Below, in pieces: positions 24,360 through 32,012 of a stretch of DNA of 64,000 nucleotides. A program made the position numbers and the translations under genes. The notes under the pieces were generated by a model, which searched no databases, was not told where the DNA came from, and saw only the letters and a program-made list of their open reading frames with translations. Source of the stretch: Spirosoma rigui (lineage in GTDB: Bacteria; Bacteroidota; Bacteroidia; Cytophagales; Spirosomataceae); NCBI RefSeq assembly GCF_002067135.1, contig NZ_CP020105.1:1240001-1304000 (forward strand), in the 5' to 3' direction. Within the stretch, counting starts at the first letter, position 1. Every line of letters begins with the position of its first letter.

Positions 24360-24395
24360 GAATGCCATTACTCCGGGTAATGGCATTCGTGTTTT
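24360..24395 (+). terminator. Terminator after the T9SS protein gene
   Basis: Perfect 12-bp arms GAATGCCATTAC (24360-24371) and GTAATGGCATTC (24377-24388) with a 5-nt loop, followed by GTGTTTTC. It lies before the true start of the next gene, which supports the downstream start chosen there. Confidence 0.8.
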
Positions 24396-24412
24396 CAGGA
24401 CATCCCAAGCCC

Positions 24413-25675
24413 ATGAAATACTTTTTCCTGTTCGTTAGTTGCTTGCTGGTTGTCAGCTGCTCTCCCGCCCGGCGGCTGGTAAAAGACCTGCAGACTAAAC
24501 CTGACTACACGAGCCGTGCCGTGGGTCTTGCACTCTTCGACCCTGCCAGCAGGAAACACCTGATCAGTTACAACGCCGACCAAACTTTTACGCCGGCATC
24601 CAACACTAAACTATTCAGTTTTTATGCCGGGCTGCTGACTTTGCCCGACTCACTACCTGCCTTGCGTTACGTAGTCCGGTCCGACTCGCTGATTTTCTGG
24701 GGCACGGGCAATCCGCTACTCCTTCATCCCGACCTGCCCGATACTACCGCACTAGCTTTTTTGCGCAGTCGGCCCGAAAAGCTGTATTTCTCGCCCGCCA
24801 ACTACGATGGTCCCCGGTATGGACCGGGTTGGGCTTGGGACGATTATAACGATGATTATTCCGCTGAACTGTCGCCCCTGCCTATCTACGGCAATGTTGT
24901 CCGGTTTAAGCCGGGTCAGAGCAGTCCCCGTCGGTTTATGGATAGTACCCGAACCGATGGCGTAAAGGCCGCGACGGGTATTAAACGGGCCGAGTTCGGC
25001 AACCAGTTTTCGCGCCCGGCCGCCGGTAAAGCCACCAGTCAGGATGTACCGTTTCACTGGTCGGCGGGGCTGGCGGCTCAGCTTCTGGCCGATACGCTGC
25101 ACAGACCAGTGGGCGTACTCCAGCTACCCGTTCCATCCGATGCCCGGTTGCTGCGGGGTGGGCTCTCCGACTCGCTATACAAACGGATGCTTTGGGTGAG
25201 TGACAATCAGTTTGCCGAGCAGGTGCTGTTCATGGGATCGGCTGAGCGAAAAGCGCCAACCCTCGATCCCGTTGGGCTGTTGCGTCGTATGGCCGACTCG
25301 GTGCTGCGTTACCCGGCCGTTTCGGCGAAGTGGGTCGATGGGTCGGGCCTGTCGCGGTATAATCTCTTCACACCGAATGTATTGATCGATCTACTTGCCA
25401 AAATTGCCGCGGTTGTTCCGCAGCCGCGTCTGTTTGCCTTGCTGCCCGCTGCTGGACAGTCGGGTACCCTGAAAGGGATGGTGGTGGGAAGTAAACCCTA
25501 TATTTTCGCTAAATCCGGGTCGATGAGTGGCGTATATAATCTGAGCGGATACCTCCTGACCCAACGCGGCAGGCTGCTGTATTTCAGTATCATGAACAAT
25601 AACTTTACCGGGCCTGTATCGACTGTGCGCCGGCAAACGGCTGATCTGCTCAAACGGATTCACGAGCAATTTTGA
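24413..25675 (+). CDS. D-alanyl-D-alanine carboxypeptidase/endopeptidase, PBP4 (S13) family
   Basis: 420 residues from the ATG at 24413, giving a lipoprotein signal (MKYFFLFVSCLLVVSC). The longer frame from 24362 would start inside the terminator hairpin. The serine-acyl motif SxxK is SNTK in TPASNTKLFSFY; the second motif is SDN in WVSDNQFAEQVLF; the third is KSG in FAKSGSMSGVYNL. It cleaves the terminal D-Ala or cross-links of peptidoglycan in the periplasm. It is shorter than E. coli DacB (477 residues), with a reduced inserted domain between the first two motifs, as in many Bacteroidota. Confidence 0.92.
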   Translation: MKYFFLFVSCLLVVSCSPARRLVKDLQTKPDYTSRAVGLALFDPASRKHLISYNADQTFTPASNTKLFSFYAGLLTLPDSLPALRYVVRSDSLIFWGTGNPLLLHPDLPDTTALAFLRSRPEKLYFSPANYDGPRYGPGWAWDDYNDDYSAELSPLPIYGNVVRFKPGQSSPRRFMDSTRTDGVKAATGIKRAEFGNQFSRPAAGKATSQDVPFHWSAGLAAQLLADTLHRPVGVLQLPVPSDARLLRGGLSDSLYKRMLWVSDNQFAEQVLFMGSAERKAPTLDPVGLLRRMADSVLRYPAVSAKWVDGSGLSRYNLFTPNVLIDLLAKIAAVVPQPRLFALLPAAGQSGTLKGMVVGSKPYIFAKSGSMSGVYNLSGYLLTQRGRLLYFSIMNNNFTGPVSTVRRQTADLLKRIHEQF

Positions 25676-25724
25676 GTTGCCGGGATCTGCTGCTACGACT
25701 AAGTGGATGCGGTTAACCGCGGAT

Positions 25725-27047
25725 CTAGATTCTGCGTGGCTCCTTCGTTTTTATCAGCCGGTACACGGGGTAACTCACGATAATGAAACCGAGGGCATAC
25801 ATACTACTCGAAAAGTCGCCGATAACGACGCCGACGAGAAAAGCCAGTGAAGCCAGGAGCAAAAGCCAGGTCGTGAACGGATAACCCCAGGCCCTGACCG
25901 GACGGGCGAGTTCGGGCTCGGTTCGTCGCATACGAATCAGGGCCGCAAAAGCTGATGCGTAGCAGAGCACGAAAAAGAAGGTAGCAATGTCGGAGAGTTT
26001 GCTGTAGGTGTTGGTCAGAATCATCAGGATAGAAGCCCCCGCTGTCAGCGCTGTAGCGTACAGTGGAGTTCCTCCTGAGTTGACCTGCGTAACGAAGCGA
26101 AAAAAAAGCCCGTCGCGGCCCATTGCGAAAATTACCCGCGGGTTAAACATGATCTGGGCGTTGATGATGCCCATAATGGAAATCATCAGCAGAAACGTAA
26201 CCACCTGCGCGCTGCCCGGCCCAAACAGGACCTGGACCGCATCGGCGGCCGGTAGTTTTAAGCCCGCCAGTGCAGAAACGGGCAATACGTATAGTAACGC
26301 CAGATTGACCAGCACATAAATACCAATAATGAGCAGTACCCCGCTGATCATGGATCGGGGCAGGTTTCGGCTGGGGTCTACATCTTCTTCGGTAAAATAG
26401 GCCGCTGTGTGCCAGCCATCGTAAGTATAGAAAACGGCCTGCAGGGCTGCCAGTACCCCCAGCCATAGACCGCTTTCGGCTATTGGCTGAAGGCTGGCGG
26501 CAGTGGTAACAACCGGCTGGTCGGGTTTTACGACGAAACAAACCACCACGAAGGCAAGTAAACCAACGCCTTTCAGCAAACTCATGACCTCCTGCGCCCG
26601 ACTTGCCAGCTTTACCCCAACGGAGTGAAAGGCCACAAAGGCCACCAGAATACCGATGGCTATTACTTTCTGATAGTCGACAACGGCGGGGTATAGCAGA
26701 CCAATGTATTCACTCATAACAGCCGCCCCGAACGCCATGGCCGATACGCTGCCGAGCCAGCTGCTGATGCCAATGATGAAACCTGCGTAGTTGCCAAACG
26801 CCCGGCGGGCATATACGTACCACCCGCCCGCTTTGGGCAGCATAGTCCCCAGTTCCATCACCGATAACGACCCGACGAGTGCGTACAAACCAACAATCAG
26901 CCAGACGGCGATGATGAGGGTTGGGTTAGGAAGGTCCTGGGCAATAGGACCAGGTTTGCGCAGGATGCCGGTGCCAATAGTGCCACCAATTGTGACAGCC
27001 ACGCCAAAGCCGACGCCCAGTAATTTTTTCAGTTGATTTTGAGCCAT
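25725..27047 (-). CDS. APC-superfamily amino acid permease
   Basis: 440 residues with about 12 hydrophobic helices. The first helix carries the substrate-binding glycine-rich break (VAVTIGGTIGTGILRKPG), and helix 2-3 contains the LPKAGGWYVYARRAFG signature of the family. Other helices include YTYDGWHTAAYFTEED, typical of LAT-like members. It is an inner-membrane amino acid or polyamine transporter; the substrate is unknown. It stands alone, convergent with the PBP4-type gene. Confidence 0.93.
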   Translation of the reverse strand: MAQNQLKKLLGVGFGVAVTIGGTIGTGILRKPGPIAQDLPNPTLIIAVWLIVGLYALVGSLSVMELGTMLPKAGGWYVYARRAFGNYAGFIIGISSWLGSVSAMAFGAAVMSEYIGLLYPAVVDYQKVIAIGILVAFVAFHSVGVKLASRAQEVMSLLKGVGLLAFVVVCFVVKPDQPVVTTAASLQPIAESGLWLGVLAALQAVFYTYDGWHTAAYFTEEDVDPSRNLPRSMISGVLLIIGIYVLVNLALLYVLPVSALAGLKLPAADAVQVLFGPGSAQVVTFLLMISIMGIINAQIMFNPRVIFAMGRDGLFFRFVTQVNSGGTPLYATALTAGASILMILTNTYSKLSDIATFFFVLCYASAFAALIRMRRTEPELARPVRAWGYPFTTWLLLLASLAFLVGVVIGDFSSSMYALGFIIVSYPVYRLIKTKEPRRI

Positions 27048-27268
27048 GAGCGCAGATCGACCCTGTAGTAATCAAAGACCCCGGTAGCGGTCTTCGCCTG
27101 GCTGACAGGAGCCTTCGGGTAACGAATAGTGGTCAGGAAGTTATGATTACAACCTGTACCAGACCTTGGCAAGCCACTGGCAGGGTTGTGCAATCAACAA
27201 TGATAGCGAAAAAGACGGTATAGCGGACCTATGGAACCCGGCTGCCGGACGTAATAGCGTCTTTTTTG
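27048..27268. other. Gene-free stretch upstream of the M14 peptidase
   Basis: This is divergent intergenic DNA between the permease (minus strand) and the next plus-strand unit. It contains a small AAGACC/GGTCTT hairpin (near 27084-27103) and the 14-mer CGGCTGCCGGACGT near 27239-27252, shared with the REP-like element at 20934. I see no RNA gene. Confidence 0.35.
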
Positions 27269-27276
27269 TAAGTTTG
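27269..27276 (+). promoter_or_regulatory. Possible -7 promoter box
   Basis: TAAGTTTG is an exact TAnnTTTG match, 20 bp before the ATG of a small ORF at 27296 and 130 bp before the peptidase start. A T-rich tract precedes it, but no separate -33 TTTG at the usual distance is clear. Confidence 0.45.
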
Positions 27277-27295
27277 TCCACCGAAAAGTGAATTC

Positions 27296-27409
27296 ATGGC
27301 CGTTGGCAGGCCAGTGAAATTTGATCAGATACTTCTTAGCAAATGGGTGCATCGATCGGACGAATGGCGCGAGAGACTACAGAATATGGCCAGCACACTG
27401 GCTCAATGA
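27296..27409 (+). CDS. Possible 37-residue leader ORF coupled to the M14 peptidase gene
   Basis: The ATG at 27296 opens a 37-codon frame (MAVGRPVKFDQILLSKW...NMASTLAQ) whose TGA overlaps the peptidase ATG as ATGA at 27406-27409. That overlap is typical of translational coupling. The product is basic, with no membrane helix, and unlike any family I know. The good -7 box just upstream and the overlap argue for translation; the shortness and lack of known homologues mean it may be chance. Confidence 0.3.
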   Translation: MAVGRPVKFDQILLSKWVHRSDEWRERLQNMASTLAQ

Positions 27410-28875
27410 TTCCGTTTGGTCGTATCGTTGCATCGGTCATGGTCGTGCTCCTGTTCCTTTCCATGACCCAGGCACAGGATATGGCGCGTCGGCTGCACGA
27501 CGCGCATGATGCGTACAAAGAGCAGACCTTTACGCACCGGCGGTTCAAGCACCGCGACATTGTACCGTTGCTGGACAGCCTCAATGGCCAGGGTCCGTTA
27601 GCCGTCAGTCAGGTAGGGGAGTCGCTGGAAAAGCGCGCCATTTATCAGGTATCGGCCGGTACGGGTCCCAACAAGATCCTGCTCTGGAGCCAGATGCACG
27701 GCGATGAAGCCACGGCGACAATGGCGCTGTTTGATCTGTTTAACTTTCTGAAAGCCGAAAACGATGGATTTGACAGCCTGCGTCAGGCTATTCTGAGCAG
27801 TACAACGCTCTATGCCATTCCTATGCTCAACCCCGACGGGGCCGAGCGGTTCCAGCGCCGGACAGCCACCGATATTGACATGAACCGCGATGCGCTACGG
27901 CTACAAACTCCCGAGGGTCGACTGCTTAAGAAGCTGCAGCAAACGCTCAAACCCCTCGTTGGGTTTAACCTCCACGACCAGAATCCACGGTATAGCGTGG
28001 GCAGGACCGGCAAACAGGCCGTTGTGTCGTTTCTGGCAACGGCCTATGACCCCGCCCGGAACGTGAACGACGTGCGACAGCGATCCATGCAGCTCATTGT
28101 GGGCATGAACCGGGTGTTGCAGCAGTTTGTGCCGGGTCAGATTGCCCGTTACGACGATGAGTTTGAGCCACGGGCCTTCGGCGATAATATTCAGAAATGG
28201 GGAACAACGCTGATCCTGATTGAATCGGGCGGCTATGCGGGCGATGCCGAGAAGATGACCATTCGGCGGCTCAACTTCGTGGCTATTCTAACGGCGCTGA
28301 TGGCCATTACCGACGGCTCGTACAAAGAGGAGCGTATTGCCGATTACCAGGCCATCCCGGAAAATGGCCGGGGTCTGTTCGATGTCCTGATCCGTAACGC
28401 GACGGTAGTTCGGAACGGTAAACCCGTAACGATGGACATTGGTATTAACCGGCTGGAGGTTAATACCGACTCGGCCCGATCCTTTAAGTATAAAAGCATT
28501 ATTGAGGACATCGGCGACCTGTCGACGTTCAATGGGCTGGAGGAGTTCGACGCGAGTGGCATGACGCTGCTGCCCGCCCGGGTGCATGAACAGGTAATCG
28601 ACTCCATAGCCGACCTGCGCCGGCTGGATCTGGCTGCGCTCCGGAGCGAAGGCATAACCGTGTTCAAGGTGCGCCGAACCCGGAAAGACAATTTTCCCGA
28701 TCAGCCGGTACACCTGCTTCACGAAGGAAAACTACCCGCGCGCCCGCTGTTGCTGGGCCAGATTCCGACCTTTCTGCTGAAGCGCGATAGTAAGGTTCAG
28801 TACAATTTCGTCAATGGGTTCTGGGTAGACGGTCCCCTTGGGACTGTGGGAAAGGCAAATGGTGTGGCCGAATAA
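27406..28875 (+). CDS. Secreted M14-family zinc carboxypeptidase-like protein
   Basis: 489 residues from the ATG at 27406, giving a signal peptide (MIPFGRIVASVMVVLLFLSMTQAQ). The M14 fold shows zinc ligands His and Glu in WSQMHGDEATATMALFDL, the third ligand His in VGFNLHDQNPR, the substrate Arg/Asn region MLNPDGAERFQRR...DMNRD, and the catalytic Glu in TLILIESGGYAGD. The C-terminal 170 residues (about 320-489) are beta-rich and not clearly assignable. It acts in the periplasm or outside the cell on peptides or peptidoglycan stems. Starts at 27343 or 27364 would add residues before the signal peptide. Confidence 0.88.
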   Translation: MIPFGRIVASVMVVLLFLSMTQAQDMARRLHDAHDAYKEQTFTHRRFKHRDIVPLLDSLNGQGPLAVSQVGESLEKRAIYQVSAGTGPNKILLWSQMHGDEATATMALFDLFNFLKAENDGFDSLRQAILSSTTLYAIPMLNPDGAERFQRRTATDIDMNRDALRLQTPEGRLLKKLQQTLKPLVGFNLHDQNPRYSVGRTGKQAVVSFLATAYDPARNVNDVRQRSMQLIVGMNRVLQQFVPGQIARYDDEFEPRAFGDNIQKWGTTLILIESGGYAGDAEKMTIRRLNFVAILTALMAITDGSYKEERIADYQAIPENGRGLFDVLIRNATVVRNGKPVTMDIGINRLEVNTDSARSFKYKSIIEDIGDLSTFNGLEEFDASGMTLLPARVHEQVIDSIADLRRLDLAALRSEGITVFKVRRTRKDNFPDQPVHLLHEGKLPARPLLLGQIPTFLLKRDSKVQYNFVNGFWVDGPLGTVGKANGVAE

Positions 28876-28895
28876 ACTAGTTATAAATACGCATA

Positions 28896-28933
28896 TGGCC
28901 GAAGGAACATGCTGTTCTTCAGCAATACGGCCA
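28896..28933 (+). terminator. Weak hairpin after the M14 peptidase gene
   Basis: Outer arms TGGCC/GGCCA and inner arms GAA-GAACA/TGTTC-TTC (one bulged G) fold around a 3-nt loop, followed by AATTATTT. This is a plausible but imperfect terminator. Confidence 0.4.
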
Positions 28934-29029
28934 AATTATTTGCGAATCTGTTGTGTTGGTGTTAACATATTGATTTTTAGTGGGTTGCTGTTTCGTCCAA
29001 TGTTAATTCAAGGGTAACACTGAGGTAAC

Positions 29030-29058
29030 GTTGGCGTAATATTGGGCTGGTAGCTTTG
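29030..29058 (+). promoter_or_regulatory. Bacteroidota-type promoter of the TonB receptor gene
   Basis: The -7 box TAGCTTTG (29051-29058) is an exact TAnnTTTG match, and GTTG at 29030-29033 sits 17 bp upstream as a -33 box. Transcription would begin near 29065, leaving a leader of about 40 nt before the ATG at 29107. This rules out the longer in-frame start at 29056. Confidence 0.65.
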
Positions 29059-29068
29059 CGGTGCGAAA

Positions 29069-29104
29069 GCGATATCAACCAAAAAAGCGATATCAACCAA
29101 ACCA
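29069..29104 (+). repeat. 18-bp tandem duplication in the TonB receptor leader
   Basis: Two adjacent 18-bp copies start at 29069 and 29087: GCGATATCAACCAAAAAA and GCGATATCAACCAAACCA. They fill almost the whole predicted 5' leader just before the start codon. Each contains the palindrome GATATC. It could be a recent slippage duplication or a translation-enhancing A-rich leader. Confidence 0.6.
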
Positions 29105-29106
29105 AT

Positions 29107-31974
29107 ATGAAACGGAACGTATTACTTATCCTATTTTCACTACTCCCCTTCGCCGTGCTGGCGCAGTCGGGTACCGTCAGGGGTACCATTAAAGACGGTA
29201 AAACCAAAGAGTCACTGATTGGCTGCACTGTCCAGGTCGACGGTTCACAACTTGGTACAACGACGGATGTCGACGGCGCCTTTACCATTGCTAACGTACC
29301 GGCGGGCAACCATACCATTGTTATCTCCTACGTTTCGTACAAAACGAAATCCATTCCAAACGTCCGGGTCGAGTCGGGAAACACAACGGCCATAGAAACC
29401 GAACTGGACGAAGAAGGTAAATCACTCCAGGAAGTTGTTGTCCGCGCTAACCGGGCGACGAATACGGAAGTCGCCGTAATCACCGAAATCAAACAACTGA
29501 AAGCACTTGCAGTCGGTATTTCGGCGCAGCAGATTCAGAAATCACAGGATCGCGATGCCGCAGCGGCTATTCGTCGGGTACCGGGTGTTAGTATCGTCGA
29601 TAACCGATTTGTGTTGATTCGCGGTCTGGCCGCCCGGTACAACTCCGTGCTTATTAACGACGTTATCACGCCCTCGTCCGAAGTTGATACCCGCTCATTC
29701 TCGTTCGATCTGGTGCCTAGTAACATTATTGACCGGATGATCGTCTATAAATCCGGCTCGGCCGAGCTGCCCGGCGACTTTGCGGGTGGGGTTGTCAAGA
29801 TTTACACGAAACGCCGTCCGGAGCAGAACTTCATCGACTTCGGTGCCACGATCGGCTATCGTCCGTCAACAACTTTCCAGAACGTACAAACCCAGACCCG
29901 CAACGGACTGAACTTCCTGGGTCTGTGGAGTGCCGATCAACGGCTGCCGAGCAGCTTTCCCCAGCAGGCAGGTACTTTTAATGCGTTGAACCCGGCCCAG
30001 CGTGCGGCTTATGCCCGCTTACTGCCCAACAGCTGGGCGTTGAACAACATGGCCGTATCGCCCGATATTCGCCTGGCCCTGAATATGGGTCGTCGGTTCG
30101 ATGTGGGATCGGTTCGGGTGAGTAACCTGACGAGTATCAACTACTCATCGACCAACCAGGCCGCTACAATCGATTTCCGCGTGTATGAGCCCGGCACAAC
30201 GGCTAATTCCATTGCACAGCAATATACTGATGCCAATTACGCCCGCAGCACCCGCCTGGGTATTCTGCACAACTGGTCGGCCCGGTTCTCACCTGCTTTC
30301 AACCTGGAGTGGAAAACACTTTTCAACCAGCTCAGTACGACCGAGACGGTCGTGCGGGAAGGTAAGAACTATGACAATTCGAACGACTCCCGGAGCTACT
30401 CGCAGCGGTTCGAGAACCGGAGTATCCTGACCACGCAGCTGGCCGGCGAACACACGATGAGCCCGCTCACCAAAATTAACTGGGTGGGTAGTTTTGGCTA
30501 CACGGGCCGTTGGGAGCCCGACTGGAAGCGGGCCCGCTACATCCGGGCACTCGACTCCAGTGATCCTTACGTGCTGACAACCCCGAACGATCCGACGCCG
30601 ACTGAAACCGGCCGCTTCAACTCAACCCTGCATGAGTATGTATATTCGGCCGTTGTCAACGGTGAGCATTCGTTTGGCAACCCCTCCGACCGGGAACCCA
30701 ACCGCATCCGGTTTGGTGTGTATGGCGAGCAGAAAAACCGCGACTATGCTGCCCGTTTCTACGGTTATCAGACGGTAGGAAGTGCTGCCGAAACCCTCAA
30801 ACAGCGTGATATCAACACTGTTTTTTCGCCACAATACGTAACGGGTCAAACTGGCGGCTTCTCCCTGCTCGACGGTACCCGTGATCTGGATTCATACCGT
30901 GGTATTAACACGTACGGCGCTGCCTACGTATCGGGCGACGTCTACTTTGGGCCACAAGCTAACCTGACCGTTGGTTTCCGAGGTGAGTACAACGACCAGC
31001 AAGTACGGTCTACGATCCAGAATAAAGATACCCAACTGGTATCGAACAAAATTTTCAGCCCGCTGCCATCGCTCAACTTCACCTATAAGTTAAGCGACCG
31101 CACCAACCTGCGCCTGGCTTACTCGGCTTCGGTGAACCGGCCCGAGCTGCGGGAGCTGGCGCCGTTCCGCTACTACGATTTCAACCTGCTGGCCGATATT
31201 CAGGGTAACCCCCGCCTAACGACCGCCACAATCCAGAACCTCGACGCCAAGTGGGAGTTCTATCCAACCCCCAATGAGTTGATTTCGGTAACGGGTTTCT
31301 ACAAGAAGTTCAAAAACCCGATCGAGTCGCTGCTGCTGCTGCAGGCCAACGGCTTTGCTTATACCTACTTCAACAGCCAGTCGGCGCAGAACTACGGTGT
31401 TGAGATCGAGGTACGGAAGGGATTCCAGAACTCGGCGAGTGCTTTTATGCAAAACCTGACGCTGGTAGGGAACGTGTCGTTCATCAATAGCAAGGTGAAA
31501 GTAGGCGACAAGATCACCGCTCCTGACCTGAGTGGTCAAATCAACGAATACAGTGGCATAACGGATGCCGAGCGGCCACTGGCGGGACAGTCGCCCTACC
31601 TGATCAACGCGGGAGTATACTACGCAGCCCCCAACTCGGGCTGGCAGGGCAACATCTTGTACAACGTATTTGGGCAGCGGATCTTCGCGGTGGGTAACAT
31701 CCAGAACCCTACCATCTACGAGATGCCCCGCAACGTAGTAGACCTCAACCTGACCAAGCAGTTCAACAAGAAAATCGAGTTGCGGCTGGGTATCCAGGAT
31801 ATTCTTAATCAATACGTACGCTTCTCGCAGGATTTCAGCCGCGATGGCAAGGTAGGTAGTGACGTAACGTCTAAAACTGCCAATGCCGACCAGGACATCC
31901 GGAAGTTCAAGCGGGGAAGCTACTATACAGTCAGTGCGGTCTACACCTTTGGCCGTCGGGTTATAGTGCCTTAA
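29107..31974 (+). CDS. TonB-dependent outer-membrane receptor with CarboxypepD_reg-like N-terminus
   Basis: 955 residues from the ATG at 29107 (MKRNVLLILFSLLPFAVLAQ signal peptide). A carboxypeptidase-regulatory-like beta domain (about 22-105, SGTVRGTIKDGKTKESLIGCTV) precedes the plug domain (about 125-245), which has the conserved IRRVPGVSIVDNRFVLIRGLAARYNS and LPGDFAGGVVKI segments. A 22-strand barrel ends in RGSYYTVSAVYTFGRRVIV with an aromatic-rich C-terminal strand. It is not a SusC-type receptor with an adjacent SusD; its partner is the surface protein 38 bp downstream. The substrate is unknown: it could be a siderophore, vitamin, peptide or metal complex. Confidence 0.92.
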   Translation: MKRNVLLILFSLLPFAVLAQSGTVRGTIKDGKTKESLIGCTVQVDGSQLGTTTDVDGAFTIANVPAGNHTIVISYVSYKTKSIPNVRVESGNTTAIETELDEEGKSLQEVVVRANRATNTEVAVITEIKQLKALAVGISAQQIQKSQDRDAAAAIRRVPGVSIVDNRFVLIRGLAARYNSVLINDVITPSSEVDTRSFSFDLVPSNIIDRMIVYKSGSAELPGDFAGGVVKIYTKRRPEQNFIDFGATIGYRPSTTFQNVQTQTRNGLNFLGLWSADQRLPSSFPQQAGTFNALNPAQRAAYARLLPNSWALNNMAVSPDIRLALNMGRRFDVGSVRVSNLTSINYSSTNQAATIDFRVYEPGTTANSIAQQYTDANYARSTRLGILHNWSARFSPAFNLEWKTLFNQLSTTETVVREGKNYDNSNDSRSYSQRFENRSILTTQLAGEHTMSPLTKINWVGSFGYTGRWEPDWKRARYIRALDSSDPYVLTTPNDPTPTETGRFNSTLHEYVYSAVVNGEHSFGNPSDREPNRIRFGVYGEQKNRDYAARFYGYQTVGSAAETLKQRDINTVFSPQYVTGQTGGFSLLDGTRDLDSYRGINTYGAAYVSGDVYFGPQANLTVGFRGEYNDQQVRSTIQNKDTQLVSNKIFSPLPSLNFTYKLSDRTNLRLAYSASVNRPELRELAPFRYYDFNLLADIQGNPRLTTATIQNLDAKWEFYPTPNELISVTGFYKKFKNPIESLLLLQANGFAYTYFNSQSAQNYGVEIEVRKGFQNSASAFMQNLTLVGNVSFINSKVKVGDKITAPDLSGQINEYSGITDAERPLAGQSPYLINAGVYYAAPNSGWQGNILYNVFGQRIFAVGNIQNPTIYEMPRNVVDLNLTKQFNKKIELRLGIQDILNQYVRFSQDFSRDGKVGSDVTSKTANADQDIRKFKRGSYYTVSAVYTFGRRVIVP

Positions 31975-32012
31975 CGATTGCAACAAAAACGGATTAACCA
32001 ATTCACTTTTCT

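Noticed and set aside
29056-29106. In-frame upstream start for the TonB receptor
   Set aside because: The -7 box and predicted transcription start lie inside it; the signal peptide begins at 29107.
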